Below are positions 33,709 through 44,115 of a DNA stretch of 64,000 bases, piece after piece. The notes below the pieces were generated by a model that saw only the letters and a list, made by a program, of their open reading frames with translations, did not search any database and was not told the DNA's origin. Source of the DNA: Geminicoccaceae bacterium (GTDB lineage: Bacteria > Pseudomonadota > Alphaproteobacteria > Geminicoccales > Geminicoccaceae); NCBI GenBank assembly GCA_020638495.1, contig JACKIN010000002.1, positions 310,001 to 374,000 on the forward strand, written 5' to 3'. Position 1 is the stretch's first letter, and each line of letters starts with the position of its first letter. The translations under genes were made by a program, and so were the position numbers.

Positions 33709-33719
33709 GGTGCTCCTGC

Positions 33720-34343
33720 TCAGTCGACGAGCACCTTCGGCCGCAAGAGCTCGGCCTCGATGACCAGCTCGACCTCGTCGCTGATCATCGGCACCAGCAT
33801 GTCCAGCCCGAAGGCGGAGCGCAGCACCGTGCCGCGCGCCGAGAAGCCGGCCACCTCCATGTCCGCGTAATCGGGCACGAACTGGCCGAGCTGATGGTCG
33901 CCAAGATAGTTCAGGGTGACGTCGAGGACGACCGGCACCGTCGTCTCCCGGATCGTCAGATCGCCGGTCACCTCGGCCGTGGTCTCGGAAGTCGGCACGA
34001 CCCCGGTGCTCACGAAGCGGATCTCGGGCGAGCTCTCGACCGCGAAGAAGTCGGCGCTCTTGAGATGCCCGTCGAGGGCGTCGACGCCGGTGCGCAGGCT
34101 CGCGGCGTCGATCACGACCTCGATCCGGCTCCTGGCCGGATCGTCGGTGTCCAGCGCCAGCTCGCCGGTGAAGCCCTCGAAGGCGCCGAAGGCGCGGCTG
34201 TTGCCGAGATGGCTGTAGGCGAACTGGATCTCCGTGTGACCCGGGTCGAAGGTGAAGACCTCCTCGGCCGCGACGGGGCCCGCGGCCAGCAGGAAGGCGG
34301 CGAGCGGGAGGCTGCCGCGGGAGAGAGATAGGCCGAGCTGCAT
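33720..34343 (-). CDS. YceI family periplasmic protein
   Basis: 207 residues: a signal peptide (LPLAAFLLAAGPVAAEE) and the YceI barrel (FTFDPGHTEIQFAYSHLGNS; TAEVTGDLTIRETTVPVVLD). The FDP-x-H-S/T-x-I/V-x-F opening is the family signature. It is longer and only distantly similar to the YceI protein encoded at 32310, so the two are paralogues rather than a recent duplication. The ATG at 34343 is used. The two YceI genes and b561 were probably one quinone-related cluster before the repeat element separated them. Confidence 0.92.
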   Translation of the reverse strand: MQLGLSLSRGSLPLAAFLLAAGPVAAEEVFTFDPGHTEIQFAYSHLGNSRAFGAFEGFTGELALDTDDPARSRIEVVIDAASLRTGVDALDGHLKSADFFAVESSPEIRFVSTGVVPTSETTAEVTGDLTIRETTVPVVLDVTLNYLGDHQLGQFVPDYADMEVAGFSARGTVLRSAFGLDMLVPMISDEVELVIEAELLRPKVLVD

Positions 34344-34509
34344 GTCTGTCACTCCGGAAAGGGCAAGGGCTTCGCTCGACCCTATCTGGGTCACCGATCG
34401 GAAGAGCGACAGCCCATGTCCGCAAACGCTCTGTTTCCGCGCCGGTGACAGTCGCCCCGGCGGCCCTGCGCCGCAGGCGCGATACGGGGATGCACATGGA
34501 CAGCCCATG

Positions 34510-34533
34510 GCCACGCCGTTAAGAGGGCGTGGC
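34510..34533. repeat. Hairpin GCCACGCC / GGCGTGGC upstream of hppA
   Basis: Perfect 8-bp arms around GTTAAGAG, in the 305-base gap between the second yceI gene and hppA. No gene is seen in that gap. Confidence 0.4.
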
Positions 34534-34569
34534 TGCAATGCACCATGCGTTGCGGACGTGGCGAGCAAT

Positions 34570-34625
34570 GCCCGATCGACGGATCGGGCCATTTTGTCTG
34601 GGCAAGCCCGATCGACGGACCGGGC
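34570..34625. repeat. Two near-identical 20-bp inverted repeats in tandem upstream of hppA
   Basis: GCCCGATCGACGGATCGGGC (34570-34589) and GCCCGATCGACGGACCGGGC (34606-34625), one mismatch, 36 bp apart. Each is itself a palindrome. The second ends 23 bases before the hppA start, a position suited to an operator or a leader-RNA hairpin. Confidence 0.5.
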
Positions 34626-34648
34626 GATTGGTGCGGGGACGGCCACAT

Positions 34649-36766
<2,118 letters not shown>

Positions 36767-36779
36767 CCCGGTGACGACG

Positions 36780-36821
36780 CCGTGGCCATCCGCGTCGCCC
36801 GAGCGCGCCGGATGGCCACGG
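36780..36821. terminator. Terminator-like hairpin between hppA and bamE
   Basis: Perfect 13-bp arms CCGTGGCCATCCG (36780-36792) and CGGATGGCCACGG (36809-36821) with a 16-base loop, between two convergent genes. No T run, so terminator function is likely but not certain. Confidence 0.6.
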
Positions 36822-36841
36822 ACCGGCCCCCGCCTCGACGG

Positions 36842-37309
36842 CTACTTGCCGCCGATCTTGCCGGCCACCGGGTCGCCGAACCGCCCGACATTGCCGATCA
36901 GCTGCTCGAAGACGGTCAACTCGTTGCCGAGCGTCGGCGTGACGTTGGCATTCGGATCGATCTCCATCGCCTCGTCCATCGTCACATGACTGACATCCTG
37001 GACGATGCCGCGGTCGTCGAAGGCGATGGTGAGCACGGTCTGCTCGGTGATCTCGCTCTGATAGAACGAGAGCCGCTCCAGCTTCTGGGTCACGTAGTAC
37101 CAGCGATTGTCCTCGAAGGTCGCGAGGGTCGACGGGCTGCCGAGCAGCCGTGCCACCTCCTCGCGCGGCGTGATCCCGGGGACGATGCGCTGCACCGCCG
37201 CCTCGTCGACCGTGTAGCCGTGCTGCGACACCTGCGGGCTGCAGGCCGCGAGCCCGCCGGCGAGCCCCAGGGCGAGAACGAGATGGGTTGCGCTCGGTTT
37301 CGATGGCAT
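36842..37309 (-). CDS. bamE: Outer membrane protein assembly factor BamE (SmpA/OmlA)
   Basis: 155-residue lipoprotein. The signal ends in the lipobox LAAC (Cys near 23). The SmpA/OmlA domain reads IVPGITPREEVARLLGSPST, then ATFEDNRWYYVTQKLERLSF, typical of BamE, the small lipoprotein of the BAM beta-barrel insertion complex. The C-terminal extension (NELTVFEQLIGNVGRFGDP) is the alphaproteobacterial form. It is divergent from the ubiquinol-cytochrome c chaperone gene with 100 bases between. Confidence 0.93.
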   Translation of the reverse strand: MPSKPSATHLVLALGLAGGLAACSPQVSQHGYTVDEAAVQRIVPGITPREEVARLLGSPSTLATFEDNRWYYVTQKLERLSFYQSEITEQTVLTIAFDDRGIVQDVSHVTMDEAMEIDPNANVTPTLGNELTVFEQLIGNVGRFGDPVAGKIGGK

Positions 37310-37409
37310 GGTCTCTGGCTCTCTCCAACGGACGGCGGATCACCGCCCGAGGCCGATGCGCGGCAAACGACCGCGCGTGGGTTGAACGGGAAGCGTATCA
37401 AGTAAAGTC

Positions 37410-38048
37410 ATGACCTCGCGCGAACAAGAGACTTGGCCCGTCAGCCGGGGGCTGTTCGGCCGTTTCAGCGGCTGGCTCGGCAGCCGCCGGGCCGACCGGC
37501 GACGCCTGGCGAAGGCCTTCGCCCTCTACCATGGCATCGTCGCCCGCGCCCGCGAGCCACGATTCTACGCCGAGTGGGGCGTGCCGGACACGCCGGACGG
37601 CAGGCTCGAGCTCATCTTCGCCCACACGTCGCTGATGCTGCGCCGGCTGCGGGCCGAGGGGGAGGCGGGCCGCACCCTCGCCCAGGACCTGTTCGACGTG
37701 CTCTTCGCCGACGTCGACCGCAACATCCGCGAGCAGGGTGTGGGCGACCTCTCGGTCGGCAAGCACGTCAAGCGCTCGGCGCAGACCTTCCTCGCCCGGG
37801 CGCAGGCGCTCGATGCCGGCCTCGATGCGGGCGACCTCGACGGCATCGCCCGCACCCTCGACCGCAACATCCACAACCGCGTCCTGCCCCGGGCGGCGGA
37901 GGGCGGGCCGGTGGAGGGCGCGCCGGAAACGACGCCGCCGGCCGGCATGCTGCGGCTCGCCACACACCTGCGGGACGAGGCGGCCCGGCTGGAGCGGCTC
38001 GATGGCGCAGCCCTGCTCGCCGGCCGCTGCGAGCCGGCTGGTGGCTGA
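37410..38048 (+). CDS. Ubiquinol-cytochrome c chaperone (CBP3-like) family protein
   Basis: 212 residues. The core reads FALYHGIVARAREPRFYAEW followed by GVPDTPDGRLELIFAHTSL; then FDVLFADVDRNIREQGVGDL and VGKHVKRSAQTFLARAQAL. These match the bacterial relatives of mitochondrial CBP3/UQCC1, which help assemble cytochrome b into the bc1 complex. The bc1 genes are not here. Its pairing just upstream of DUF177-plsX-fabH is a common alphaproteobacterial gene order. The next 212 bases hold a promoter candidate. Confidence 0.9.
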   Translation: MTSREQETWPVSRGLFGRFSGWLGSRRADRRRLAKAFALYHGIVARAREPRFYAEWGVPDTPDGRLELIFAHTSLMLRRLRAEGEAGRTLAQDLFDVLFADVDRNIREQGVGDLSVGKHVKRSAQTFLARAQALDAGLDAGDLDGIARTLDRNIHNRVLPRAAEGGPVEGAPETTPPAGMLRLATHLRDEAARLERLDGAALLAGRCEPAGG

Positions 38049-38076
38049 GCGGCGGCCGGGCCGGGCGAGGCGCTGC

Positions 38077-38105
38077 TTGACCCGGAACGGGCTTGTGCCT
38101 AGCGT
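38077..38105 (+). promoter_or_regulatory. Putative promoter of the DUF177-plsX-fabH operon
   Basis: TTGACC (38077-38082), a 17-base spacer and TAGCGT (38100-38105). It leaves a leader of about 150 bases before the DUF177 start. Confidence 0.55.
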
Positions 38106-38260
38106 TGCTGGCCTTCCTGCTCCGCCATCCGTGCCCGTTGCCGGGTCAGGGCGGGGCGGTGGCAGCCGCCGTCGGCGGCGTGAAGCTGAGGCGGGCGCGG
38201 CACCGGTCGGTTCGGCACCGCTGCCCGGGGGATCTCCATACTGGCGGGGAGGGGACTGTC

Positions 38261-38815
38261 TTGGCGCAAGACCCTGAATTCTCGCGTTTGATGATGCTCG
38301 GCGAGCTGCCCGAGAGGGACGGCCGGCCGTTCGCCATCGCTGCCGACCCGGAGGAGTGCCGCCGGGTGGCCGAGCGGCTCGAGCTCGTGGCGCTGGGCAG
38401 GCTCGCGTTCGGCGGCCGCCTCGAGCACGGCCCGCGCGCTGGCGTGCTGATCCTGCGCGGCCGGCTCGAGGCGGATGCGACGCAGCGCTGCGTCGTCACG
38501 CTGGAGCCGGTGGTGGCCCATCTCGACGTCGAGATCGAGCGCTATTTCGTTCTCGGGCCGGAGGTCGAGGTCGACGAGATCCTGGTCTCTCCCGATGACG
38601 AGGAGCCGGAGCCGCTCGACGGCACCTGCCTCGACCTCGGCGAGATCGCCGTCGAGGAGCTGGCGCTGGCCCTCGACCCCTACCCGCGCGCCGCCGACGC
38701 CGATGCGCAGCTCGAGGCGCAGCGCGCCGCCATCCAGGGGGGTGCCGGGACCGACGCCGCCCGTTCGGCCTTCGCCGCCCTGGCGGCGTTGCGCGACCAG
38801 GGCAAGGGAACCTGA
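38261..38815 (+). CDS. DUF177 (YceD-like) domain protein
   Basis: 184 residues with the DUF177 pattern: GRLEADATQRCVVTLEPVVA, with the single Cys of the usual C-x-R-C/T-x-P region, and the acidic stretch DEEPEPLDGTCLDLGEIAVE, then EELALALDPYPRAAD. YceD-type proteins influence 23S rRNA processing. In many bacteria rpmF lies between this gene and plsX; it is absent here. The start is taken as TTG at 38261 with GGAG 9 bases upstream; ATG 38291 is the alternative. Confidence 0.83.
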   Translation: MAQDPEFSRLMMLGELPERDGRPFAIAADPEECRRVAERLELVALGRLAFGGRLEHGPRAGVLILRGRLEADATQRCVVTLEPVVAHLDVEIERYFVLGPEVEVDEILVSPDDEEPEPLDGTCLDLGEIAVEELALALDPYPRAADADAQLEAQRAAIQGGAGTDAARSAFAALAALRDQGKGT

Positions 38816-38891
38816 GGCGGGTGCCTGGCCCCTGCGCCATCGTCGGCCGCGAGCGCCGGTGCCGCTCCGTGCCGAGTCACGAGTCGTGCCG

Positions 38892-39956
38892 ATGAGCGTC
38901 GTCATCGCGCTCGACGTGATGGGTGGCGACAAGGCACCCGAGATCGTCATCGAAGGTGCCGATCTGGCCCTCGGGCGCAATCCCGAGCTGCGCTTCCTTC
39001 TGTTTGGCGACGAGGCCAGGATCGGCCCGCTGCTCGCCGGTCGTCCGGCACTCCGGCAGGCGGCCGAGCTGCACCACACGCCCGACGCCGTGGCCGCCGA
39101 CGCCAAGCCGTCGGCGGCCCTGCGCCAGGGCCGCAACAGCTCGATGCGCCTCGCCATCGACGCGGTGCAGGCCGGTCGCGCCGGGGCCGCGGTCTCGGCC
39201 GGCAATACCGGTGCCCTGATGGCCATGGCGATGATCGTCCTCAAGACCCTGCCCGGCATCGACCGGCCCGCCATCGCCAGCGTCCTGCCGACCAAGCGCA
39301 CCCCGGTCGTCTTTCTCGATCTCGGCGCCAATTCCGTCTGCAGCGCCGAGATGCTCTTCCAGTTCGCCGTCATGGGCGAGGTCTATGCCCGGGCGGTGCT
39401 CGGTGTCGCCAAGCCGCGTGTCGGGCTGCTCAACATCGGCACCGAGGAGGTCAAGGGCGACGGCGTCGTCCGCAGCGCCGCGGCCCTGGTGCGCGATAGC
39501 GGGCTGCCCATCGACTATGTCGGCTTCGTCGAGGGCACCGGGGTCACCGCCGGCACGGTCGACGTGGTGGTGACCGATGGCTTCACCGGCAATGTGGCCC
39601 TCAAGATCGCCGAAGGCACGGCCTCGATGTTCACCCACTCGCTGCGCCAGGCGTTCGCCAGCAGCCTGCGCGCCAAGCTCGCCTATCTGCTCGCCCGGCC
39701 GGCGCTGCACGGCCTGCGCGACCGTTTCGATCCCCGTCTCTACAACGGCGCGATGTTCCTCGGCGTCAACGGCGTCGTGGTGAAGAGCCACGGCGGCACG
39801 GATGCCGTGGGCTTCGCTGCCGCCATCCGCGCCGCCCTCGACCTCATCAGCCGCGGCACCAACGAGCGGATCATCGAGGAGATGGGCAGGGTCGCCATCC
39901 CCGACGCGGACGAAGACGACGGCGATGCATCCGAGCCGCAAGCGGCGACTGGCTAG
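38892..39956 (+). CDS. plsX: Phosphate acyltransferase PlsX
   Basis: 354 residues. The start IALDVMGGDKAPEIVIEGAD is the family signature; the substrate loop AVSAGNTGALMAMAMIVLKT and VTDGFTGNVALKIAEGTASM follow. PlsX makes acyl-phosphate from acyl-ACP for phosphatidic acid synthesis by PlsY. The ATG at 38892 lies 76 bases after DUF177 and the stop is 11 bases before fabH, so the three are one transcription unit. The C-terminal tail is acidic (DADEDDGDASE). Confidence 0.96.
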   Translation: MSVVIALDVMGGDKAPEIVIEGADLALGRNPELRFLLFGDEARIGPLLAGRPALRQAAELHHTPDAVAADAKPSAALRQGRNSSMRLAIDAVQAGRAGAAVSAGNTGALMAMAMIVLKTLPGIDRPAIASVLPTKRTPVVFLDLGANSVCSAEMLFQFAVMGEVYARAVLGVAKPRVGLLNIGTEEVKGDGVVRSAAALVRDSGLPIDYVGFVEGTGVTAGTVDVVVTDGFTGNVALKIAEGTASMFTHSLRQAFASSLRAKLAYLLARPALHGLRDRFDPRLYNGAMFLGVNGVVVKSHGGTDAVGFAAAIRAALDLISRGTNERIIEEMGRVAIPDADEDDGDASEPQAATG

Positions 39957-39967
39957 GCGAAGGCTTC

Positions 39968-40939
39968 ATGCGGCGATCGATCCTGCGCGCCGTCGGCGGC
40001 TATCTCCCCGACCGCATCGTCACCAATGACGACCTGGCGCGAACCCTCGACACCTCCGACGACTGGATCCAGGAGCGCACCGGCATCCGTCGCCGGCACA
40101 TCGCGGCACCGGACGAGCTGACCTCGGACCTCGCCGTGGCGGCGGCCCGCCGCGCCCTCGCCCGCGCCGATCTCGGGCCCGACCGGGTCGACCTGATCAT
40201 CGTCGCCACCTCGACTCCCGACCACACCTTTCCGGCGACCGCGACGGCGGTGCAGCGCAAGCTCGGCTGCGGCCCCGGCATCGCCTTCGACCTCCAGGCG
40301 GTCTGCGCCGGCTTCGCCTACGCGCTCGCCACCGCCGACAACTTCATCAAGGCCGGCCAGGCCAGCACGGCCCTGGTGATCGGGGCGGAGACCTTCTCGC
40401 GCCTGCTCGACTGGACCGACCGCGGCACCGCCGTGCTCTTCGGCGACGGCGCCGGTGCGGTCGTGCTGACCGCCCTGGAGCAGCCCGGCACGGCGCTCGA
40501 CCAGGGCATCCTCGCCACCATGCTGGCCGCCGACGGCCGCCACTACGCCCATCTGCAGGTCGATGGCGGCCCCTCCTCGACCGGCACGGTCGGCCATCTC
40601 AGGATGAACGGCCGCGAGGTCTTCCGCCATGCGGTCGGCGAGCTGACGGGTGCCGCGCGCGCCGTGCTCGACGCTGCCGGGCTCGCCATCGACGACGTCG
40701 ACTGGCTGGTCCCGCATCAGGCGAACAAGCGCATCATCGACGCGGTCGGCAAGAAGCTCGGCATTGCCGAGGCGAAGGTGGTGGTCACCGTGGCCGAGCA
40801 CGCCAACACCTCGGCCGCCTCGATTCCCCTGGCCCTCGACCGGCTCTACACCTCTGGCCGACTCGACCGCGGCGACCTCCTGCTCTGCAACGCCATGGGC
40901 GGCGGCTTCGCCTGGGGTGCCGCCCTGATCCGCTGGTAG
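39968..40939 (+). CDS. fabH: Beta-ketoacyl-ACP synthase III
   Basis: 323 residues, full length. The catalytic triad is visible: Cys113 in AVCAGFAYALATADN, His in WLVPHQANKRIIDAVG and Asn in VAEHANTSAASIPLAL. It condenses acetyl-CoA with malonyl-ACP to begin fatty-acid synthesis. It is coupled to plsX upstream (11-base gap) and followed by ihfA, which has its own promoter candidate. Confidence 0.97.
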   Translation: MRRSILRAVGGYLPDRIVTNDDLARTLDTSDDWIQERTGIRRRHIAAPDELTSDLAVAAARRALARADLGPDRVDLIIVATSTPDHTFPATATAVQRKLGCGPGIAFDLQAVCAGFAYALATADNFIKAGQASTALVIGAETFSRLLDWTDRGTAVLFGDGAGAVVLTALEQPGTALDQGILATMLAADGRHYAHLQVDGGPSSTGTVGHLRMNGREVFRHAVGELTGAARAVLDAAGLAIDDVDWLVPHQANKRIIDAVGKKLGIAEAKVVVTVAEHANTSAASIPLALDRLYTSGRLDRGDLLLCNAMGGGFAWGAALIRW

Positions 40940-40978
40940 GCCCCTTCCCCGCGGGGCGGCCGCGGCGTGTCGGCCCGG

Positions 40979-41007
40979 TTGACGGAAACCTTTGTATCAT
41001 CTAGCGT
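40979..41007 (+). promoter_or_regulatory. Putative promoter of ihfA-merR
   Basis: TTGACG (40979-40984), a 17-base spacer and TAGCGT (41002-41007). Transcription would start about 30 bases before the ihfA ATG. Confidence 0.6.
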
Positions 41008-41045
41008 TTTATCCATCGAAGGCACACGCGAGGGGAACGCGGGCG

Positions 41046-41351
41046 ATGACGGGCAGAACGGTGACTCGCGCCCAGCTCGCCGAGGCGGTCTATCAGGAGG
41101 TCGGGCTGTCGCGCAGCGAATCCGCCGGCCTGGTGGATGCGATCCTCGAGGAGATCGCGCATTCGCTGGTGATGAATGGCACGGTCAAGATCTCGTCGTT
41201 CGGCACCTTCGCCGTGCGCGAGAAGGGCGAGCGGGTCGGCCGCAACCCCAAGACCGGCGAGGAGGTGCCGATCCTGCCCCGCCGCGTGCTCGTGTTCCGC
41301 GCCTCCCAGGTGTTGAAGAGCCGCATCAACTCAGAACGCCCGGCGGCCTGA
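41046..41351 (+). CDS. ihfA: Integration host factor subunit alpha
   Basis: 101 residues of the HU/IHF fold: TRAQLAEAVYQEVGLSRSES at the dimer helices, then TVKISSFGTFAVREKGERVG, and the DNA-intercalating arm RNPKTGEEVPILPRRVLVF with its proline tip. The RNPKTGE-x-x-P-I form separates IHF-alpha from HU. It bends DNA with IHF-beta (not in the window). The ATG at 41046 follows AGGGGAA. The stop is 1 base before the MerR start, so they are co-transcribed, as is common in alphaproteobacteria. Confidence 0.95.
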   Translation: MTGRTVTRAQLAEAVYQEVGLSRSESAGLVDAILEEIAHSLVMNGTVKISSFGTFAVREKGERVGRNPKTGEEVPILPRRVLVFRASQVLKSRINSERPAA

Positions 41352-41352
41352 G

Positions 41353-41877
41353 ATGGTGGTGACGGCCGACCAGGCGGCGATCCCCGCGCAGACGCGCGGC
41401 AAGTCCCAGGCCGCGTTCCGGACGATCAGCGAGGTCGCCGACGAGCTCGACGTCGCCCAGCACGTGCTGCGCTTCTGGGAGAGCAAGTTCCCGCAGGTGC
41501 GGCCGCTCAAGCGCGGCGGCGGACGACGGTACTACCGCCCAGAGGACATCGACCTGCTGCGGGAGATCCGCGCCCTCCTCTACGACGAGGGCTACACCAT
41601 CAAGGGGGCGCAGAAGCTGCTCCGCCAGCGTCGCGCCCGGCCGCCGGCGATCGCCCGCACGACCGAGAAGCCGAGCCCGCCGGCCCCGGCGCCGCCCCTG
41701 GCCGCGACCGACGCCGTGCCCGACCCCGCCGCGGCCGAACCCACGAGCAACGCGGCGCCGCCGCCCGCCGCATCGGCCACGGCAGCACCCGACCGGGCCC
41801 GCCTCCACCACCTCCGCGACAGTCTCGTATCGCTCCGCGAAGAGCTCGCCCAGGCCCTCGCCGAAGCCGATAGCTGA
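41353..41877 (+). CDS. MerR family transcriptional regulator
   Basis: 174 residues. The winged HTH is near residues 14-85: AFRTISEVADELDVAQHVLR, FWESKFPQVRPLKRGGGRRY, YRPEDIDLLREIRALLYDEG. The Pro/Ala-rich linker is followed by a C-terminal coiled-coil-like helix (LRDSLVSLREELAQALAEAD). No metal-binding cysteines are present. This is the standard regulator downstream of ihfA in alphaproteobacteria; its targets are not established. The tRNA-Pro gene follows. Confidence 0.92.
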   Translation: MVVTADQAAIPAQTRGKSQAAFRTISEVADELDVAQHVLRFWESKFPQVRPLKRGGGRRYYRPEDIDLLREIRALLYDEGYTIKGAQKLLRQRRARPPAIARTTEKPSPPAPAPPLAATDAVPDPAAAEPTSNAAPPPAASATAAPDRARLHHLRDSLVSLREELAQALAEADS

Positions 41878-41890
41878 GGACGCCCCCAGC

Positions 41891-41919
41891 TTGCCCGCCT
41901 TCCGACCCTTGGCTATAGT
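41891..41919 (+). promoter_or_regulatory. Promoter of tRNA-Pro
   Basis: TTGCCC (41891-41896), a 17-base spacer and TATAGT (41914-41919), 9 bases before the mature tRNA 5' end. Confidence 0.6.
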
Positions 41920-41928
41920 CCGCCCCGT

Positions 41929-42005
41929 CGGAGCGTAGCGCAGCCTGGTAGCGCATCAGTCTGGGGGACTGGGGGTCCCGAGTTCAAATCTCGGCGCTCC
42001 GACCA
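41929..42005 (+). tRNA. tRNA-Pro (anticodon GGG)
   Basis: 77 bases with encoded CCA. The acceptor stem CGGAGCG/CGCTCCG, D-stem GCGC/GCGC, anticodon stem TCAGT/ACTGG with loop CTGGGGG (anticodon GGG, reading CCC) and T-stem CCGAG/CTCGG around TTCAAAT all pair. The 205 bases after it contain no gene but a weak promoter for the ABC pair. Confidence 0.95.
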
Positions 42006-42143
42006 CTGCCGCCGGCGCCTCGATCGACAGCCGGTCGCCATGACGCCCCCGAGGCGTCGAAGAGCATTGGTCGCGGCACCGGTTGGCGCTATGCAGGAGG
42101 GAATTTCCGCAGCGCCGGACACGACACCTGCCCGGAACCATGA

Positions 42144-42171
42144 TCGACCATGGTTACGTGGCGCGTAGCGT
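42144..42171 (+). promoter_or_regulatory. Weak promoter candidate for the ABC exporter genes
   Basis: TCGACC, a 16-base spacer and TAGCGT (42166-42171), 40 bases before the GTG start. Confidence 0.35.
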
Positions 42172-42210
42172 GGCCTGCCCGGCCCGTCACCTCCGGCATT
42201 CGGCTCCATC

Positions 42211-44115
42211 GTGCCCGCCAGCGATCCCCTCATCACCCGCAGCTCCCCGCCGGCCAGGGTCACGGTCGGCCTGTCCGATATCGGCATCCTGCGCCGGGTG
42301 CTGGGGATGGCGCTCCGCTACCGGCGCGGCATGGCGATCGCCCTCGTCACCACCCTCCTCGCGGCCGTCTTCCAGCTGCTGATTCCGCAATATCTCGGTA
42401 AGGCGGTCGATTCGGCGCGCGGCCTGCTCGCCGGCGGCGATGCCGAGGCGGCGCGCGCCGCGCTCTGGCGGACCGCCTTCCTGCTGCTCGGCGCCAGCGT
42501 GCTGCGCGGCCTCTTCACCATGTGGCACAACTACCAGGGCGAGGCGATCGGCCAGCGCATCGCCTACGACCTGCGCATGGCCTACTACGCCCAGCTGCAG
42601 CGCCTGAGCTTCGACTTCCACGACCGCACCCACAGCGGCGAGCTGATCACCCGCGGCATGCTCGACATCGAGGGCATCCGCATGGTGATCAATGCCGGCA
42701 TCCTGCGTCTCGTGCTGATCACCGTGCTCGTCGGCGTCGGTGCCACGCTGCTCCTCAGGCAGGATCTCTGGCTCGGGCTGATCGCGCTCAGCTTCGTGCC
42801 GTTCGCCGCCTGGCGCTCGGTCGTGGCGCGCCTGCGGCTGCGCGCCGGCTGGCTGGCGCTGCAGGAGAAGCTCGGCATCCTCACCCGGGTCATGGAGGAG
42901 AACCTCCAGGGCATTCGCGTGGTGCGCGCCTTCGCCGCCCAGCCGCACGAGCTCGGCAAGTTCGACGCCATCTCGGAGGAGACGCTGGCGCTCGCCGATC
43001 ACCGGATCGACATCCGGGTGCGCAACACGGCGGCCATGACCTACGCCTTCTTCCTCGCCATGGGGCTCCTGCTCTGGGTCGGCGGCGGCAAGGTGCTGGC
43101 GGGCGAGATCAGCGTCGGCACGCTGGCCGAGTTCCTGGCCTTCATGGCCATCCTGCAGATGCCGGTCCGGCAGCTCGGCATGATGGTCAACGCCTTCGCC
43201 CGCGCTTCCATGTCCGGCGGCCGGCTCTTCGAGGTGCTGGATCGCGAGCCCGAGATCCAGGATGCCCCGGATGCGAAAGAGCTGCGGATCACCGACACGG
43301 CGCTCCGCTTCGAGAACGTGTCCTTCACCTATGCCGGCGCGCGGACCGGCGCGCGGGCCAGCGGCGGGGGCCCCACGCTCGCGACCCTGCACGACATCAG
43401 CTTCGAGGTCCGCGCCGGTCGCACGCTCGGCATCGTTGGCCCGCCCGGCAGCGGCAAGTCGACGATCGCGCACCTGATCCCGCGCTACTACGATGTCGGC
43501 GGCGGCCGGATCACCATCGACGGCCAGGACGTGCGCGACGTGACGCTGGGCTCGCTGCGCCGGGCCGTGAGCCTGGTCCAGCAGGACACCTTCCTCTTCA
43601 CGGCGTCGATCGAGAACAACGTCGCCTATGGCAATCCCTGGGCCGAGCGCGACCGCATCGCCCATTCGAGCGAGATGGCGCGGTTGCACGACTATATCGC
43701 CGGGCTGCCGAAGGACTACGAGACCCTGGTCGGCGAGCGCGGCGTGTCGCTCTCGGGCGGCCAGCGCCAGCGCCTCTCGATCGCCCGCTCCATCCTCGTG
43801 GACGCCCCGATCCTGATCTTCGACGACAGCACCGCCGCCGTCGACGCCGCGACCGAGCAGGGCATCCGCGAGGCCCTGCGCAGCCAGAGCACCAGGCGCG
43901 CCACGATCATCATCGCCCATCGACTGGGCTCGCTCATGGATGCCGACGAGATCGTCTTCCTCGAAGGCGGCCGCATCGTCGAGCGCGGCTCGCACCAGGA
44001 GCTGCTCGCCCTGGGCGGCCGCTATGCCAGCCTCTACGCGCTCCAGAGCCTGGGCAACGAGCCGGTGGCGGGCGCTCCGGCGGCCCCGTCACCGGTCGCG
44101 GAGCCGGAGCGATGA
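42211..44115 (+). CDS. ABC exporter half-transporter, degenerate-site subunit
   Basis: 634 residues with an N-terminal six-helix exporter domain (about 20-330) and a C-terminal ATPase. Walker A is GPPGSGKST, the signature is VSLSGGQRQR and Walker B is ILIFDDSTAAVD, where Asp replaces the catalytic Glu. This is the non-hydrolysing site type of heterodimeric exporters such as TM287/288. The GTG at 42211 has no clear ribosome site. It overlaps the second half-transporter as ATGA. Substrate unknown; lipid or drug export is possible. Confidence 0.93.
   Translation: MPASDPLITRSSPPARVTVGLSDIGILRRVLGMALRYRRGMAIALVTTLLAAVFQLLIPQYLGKAVDSARGLLAGGDAEAARAALWRTAFLLLGASVLRGLFTMWHNYQGEAIGQRIAYDLRMAYYAQLQRLSFDFHDRTHSGELITRGMLDIEGIRMVINAGILRLVLITVLVGVGATLLLRQDLWLGLIALSFVPFAAWRSVVARLRLRAGWLALQEKLGILTRVMEENLQGIRVVRAFAAQPHELGKFDAISEETLALADHRIDIRVRNTAAMTYAFFLAMGLLLWVGGGKVLAGEISVGTLAEFLAFMAILQMPVRQLGMMVNAFARASMSGGRLFEVLDREPEIQDAPDAKELRITDTALRFENVSFTYAGARTGARASGGGPTLATLHDISFEVRAGRTLGIVGPPGSGKSTIAHLIPRYYDVGGGRITIDGQDVRDVTLGSLRRAVSLVQQDTFLFTASIENNVAYGNPWAERDRIAHSSEMARLHDYIAGLPKDYETLVGERGVSLSGGQRQRLSIARSILVDAPILIFDDSTAAVDAATEQGIREALRSQSTRRATIIIAHRLGSLMDADEIVFLEGGRIVERGSHQELLALGGRYASLYALQSLGNEPVAGAPAAPSPVAEPER

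Noticed and set aside
36767..36841. Short open frames between hppA and bamE
   Set aside because: They arise from the long palindrome at 36780-36821 and have no ribosome site.
41929..42210. tRNA-Pro as an insertion site for a genomic island
   Set aside because: No repeat of the tRNA 3' end and no integrase nearby; the next genes are ordinary.
42187..43995. A 602-codon open frame antisense to the first ABC exporter gene
   Set aside because: Shadow frame; the sense strand has all ABC motifs.
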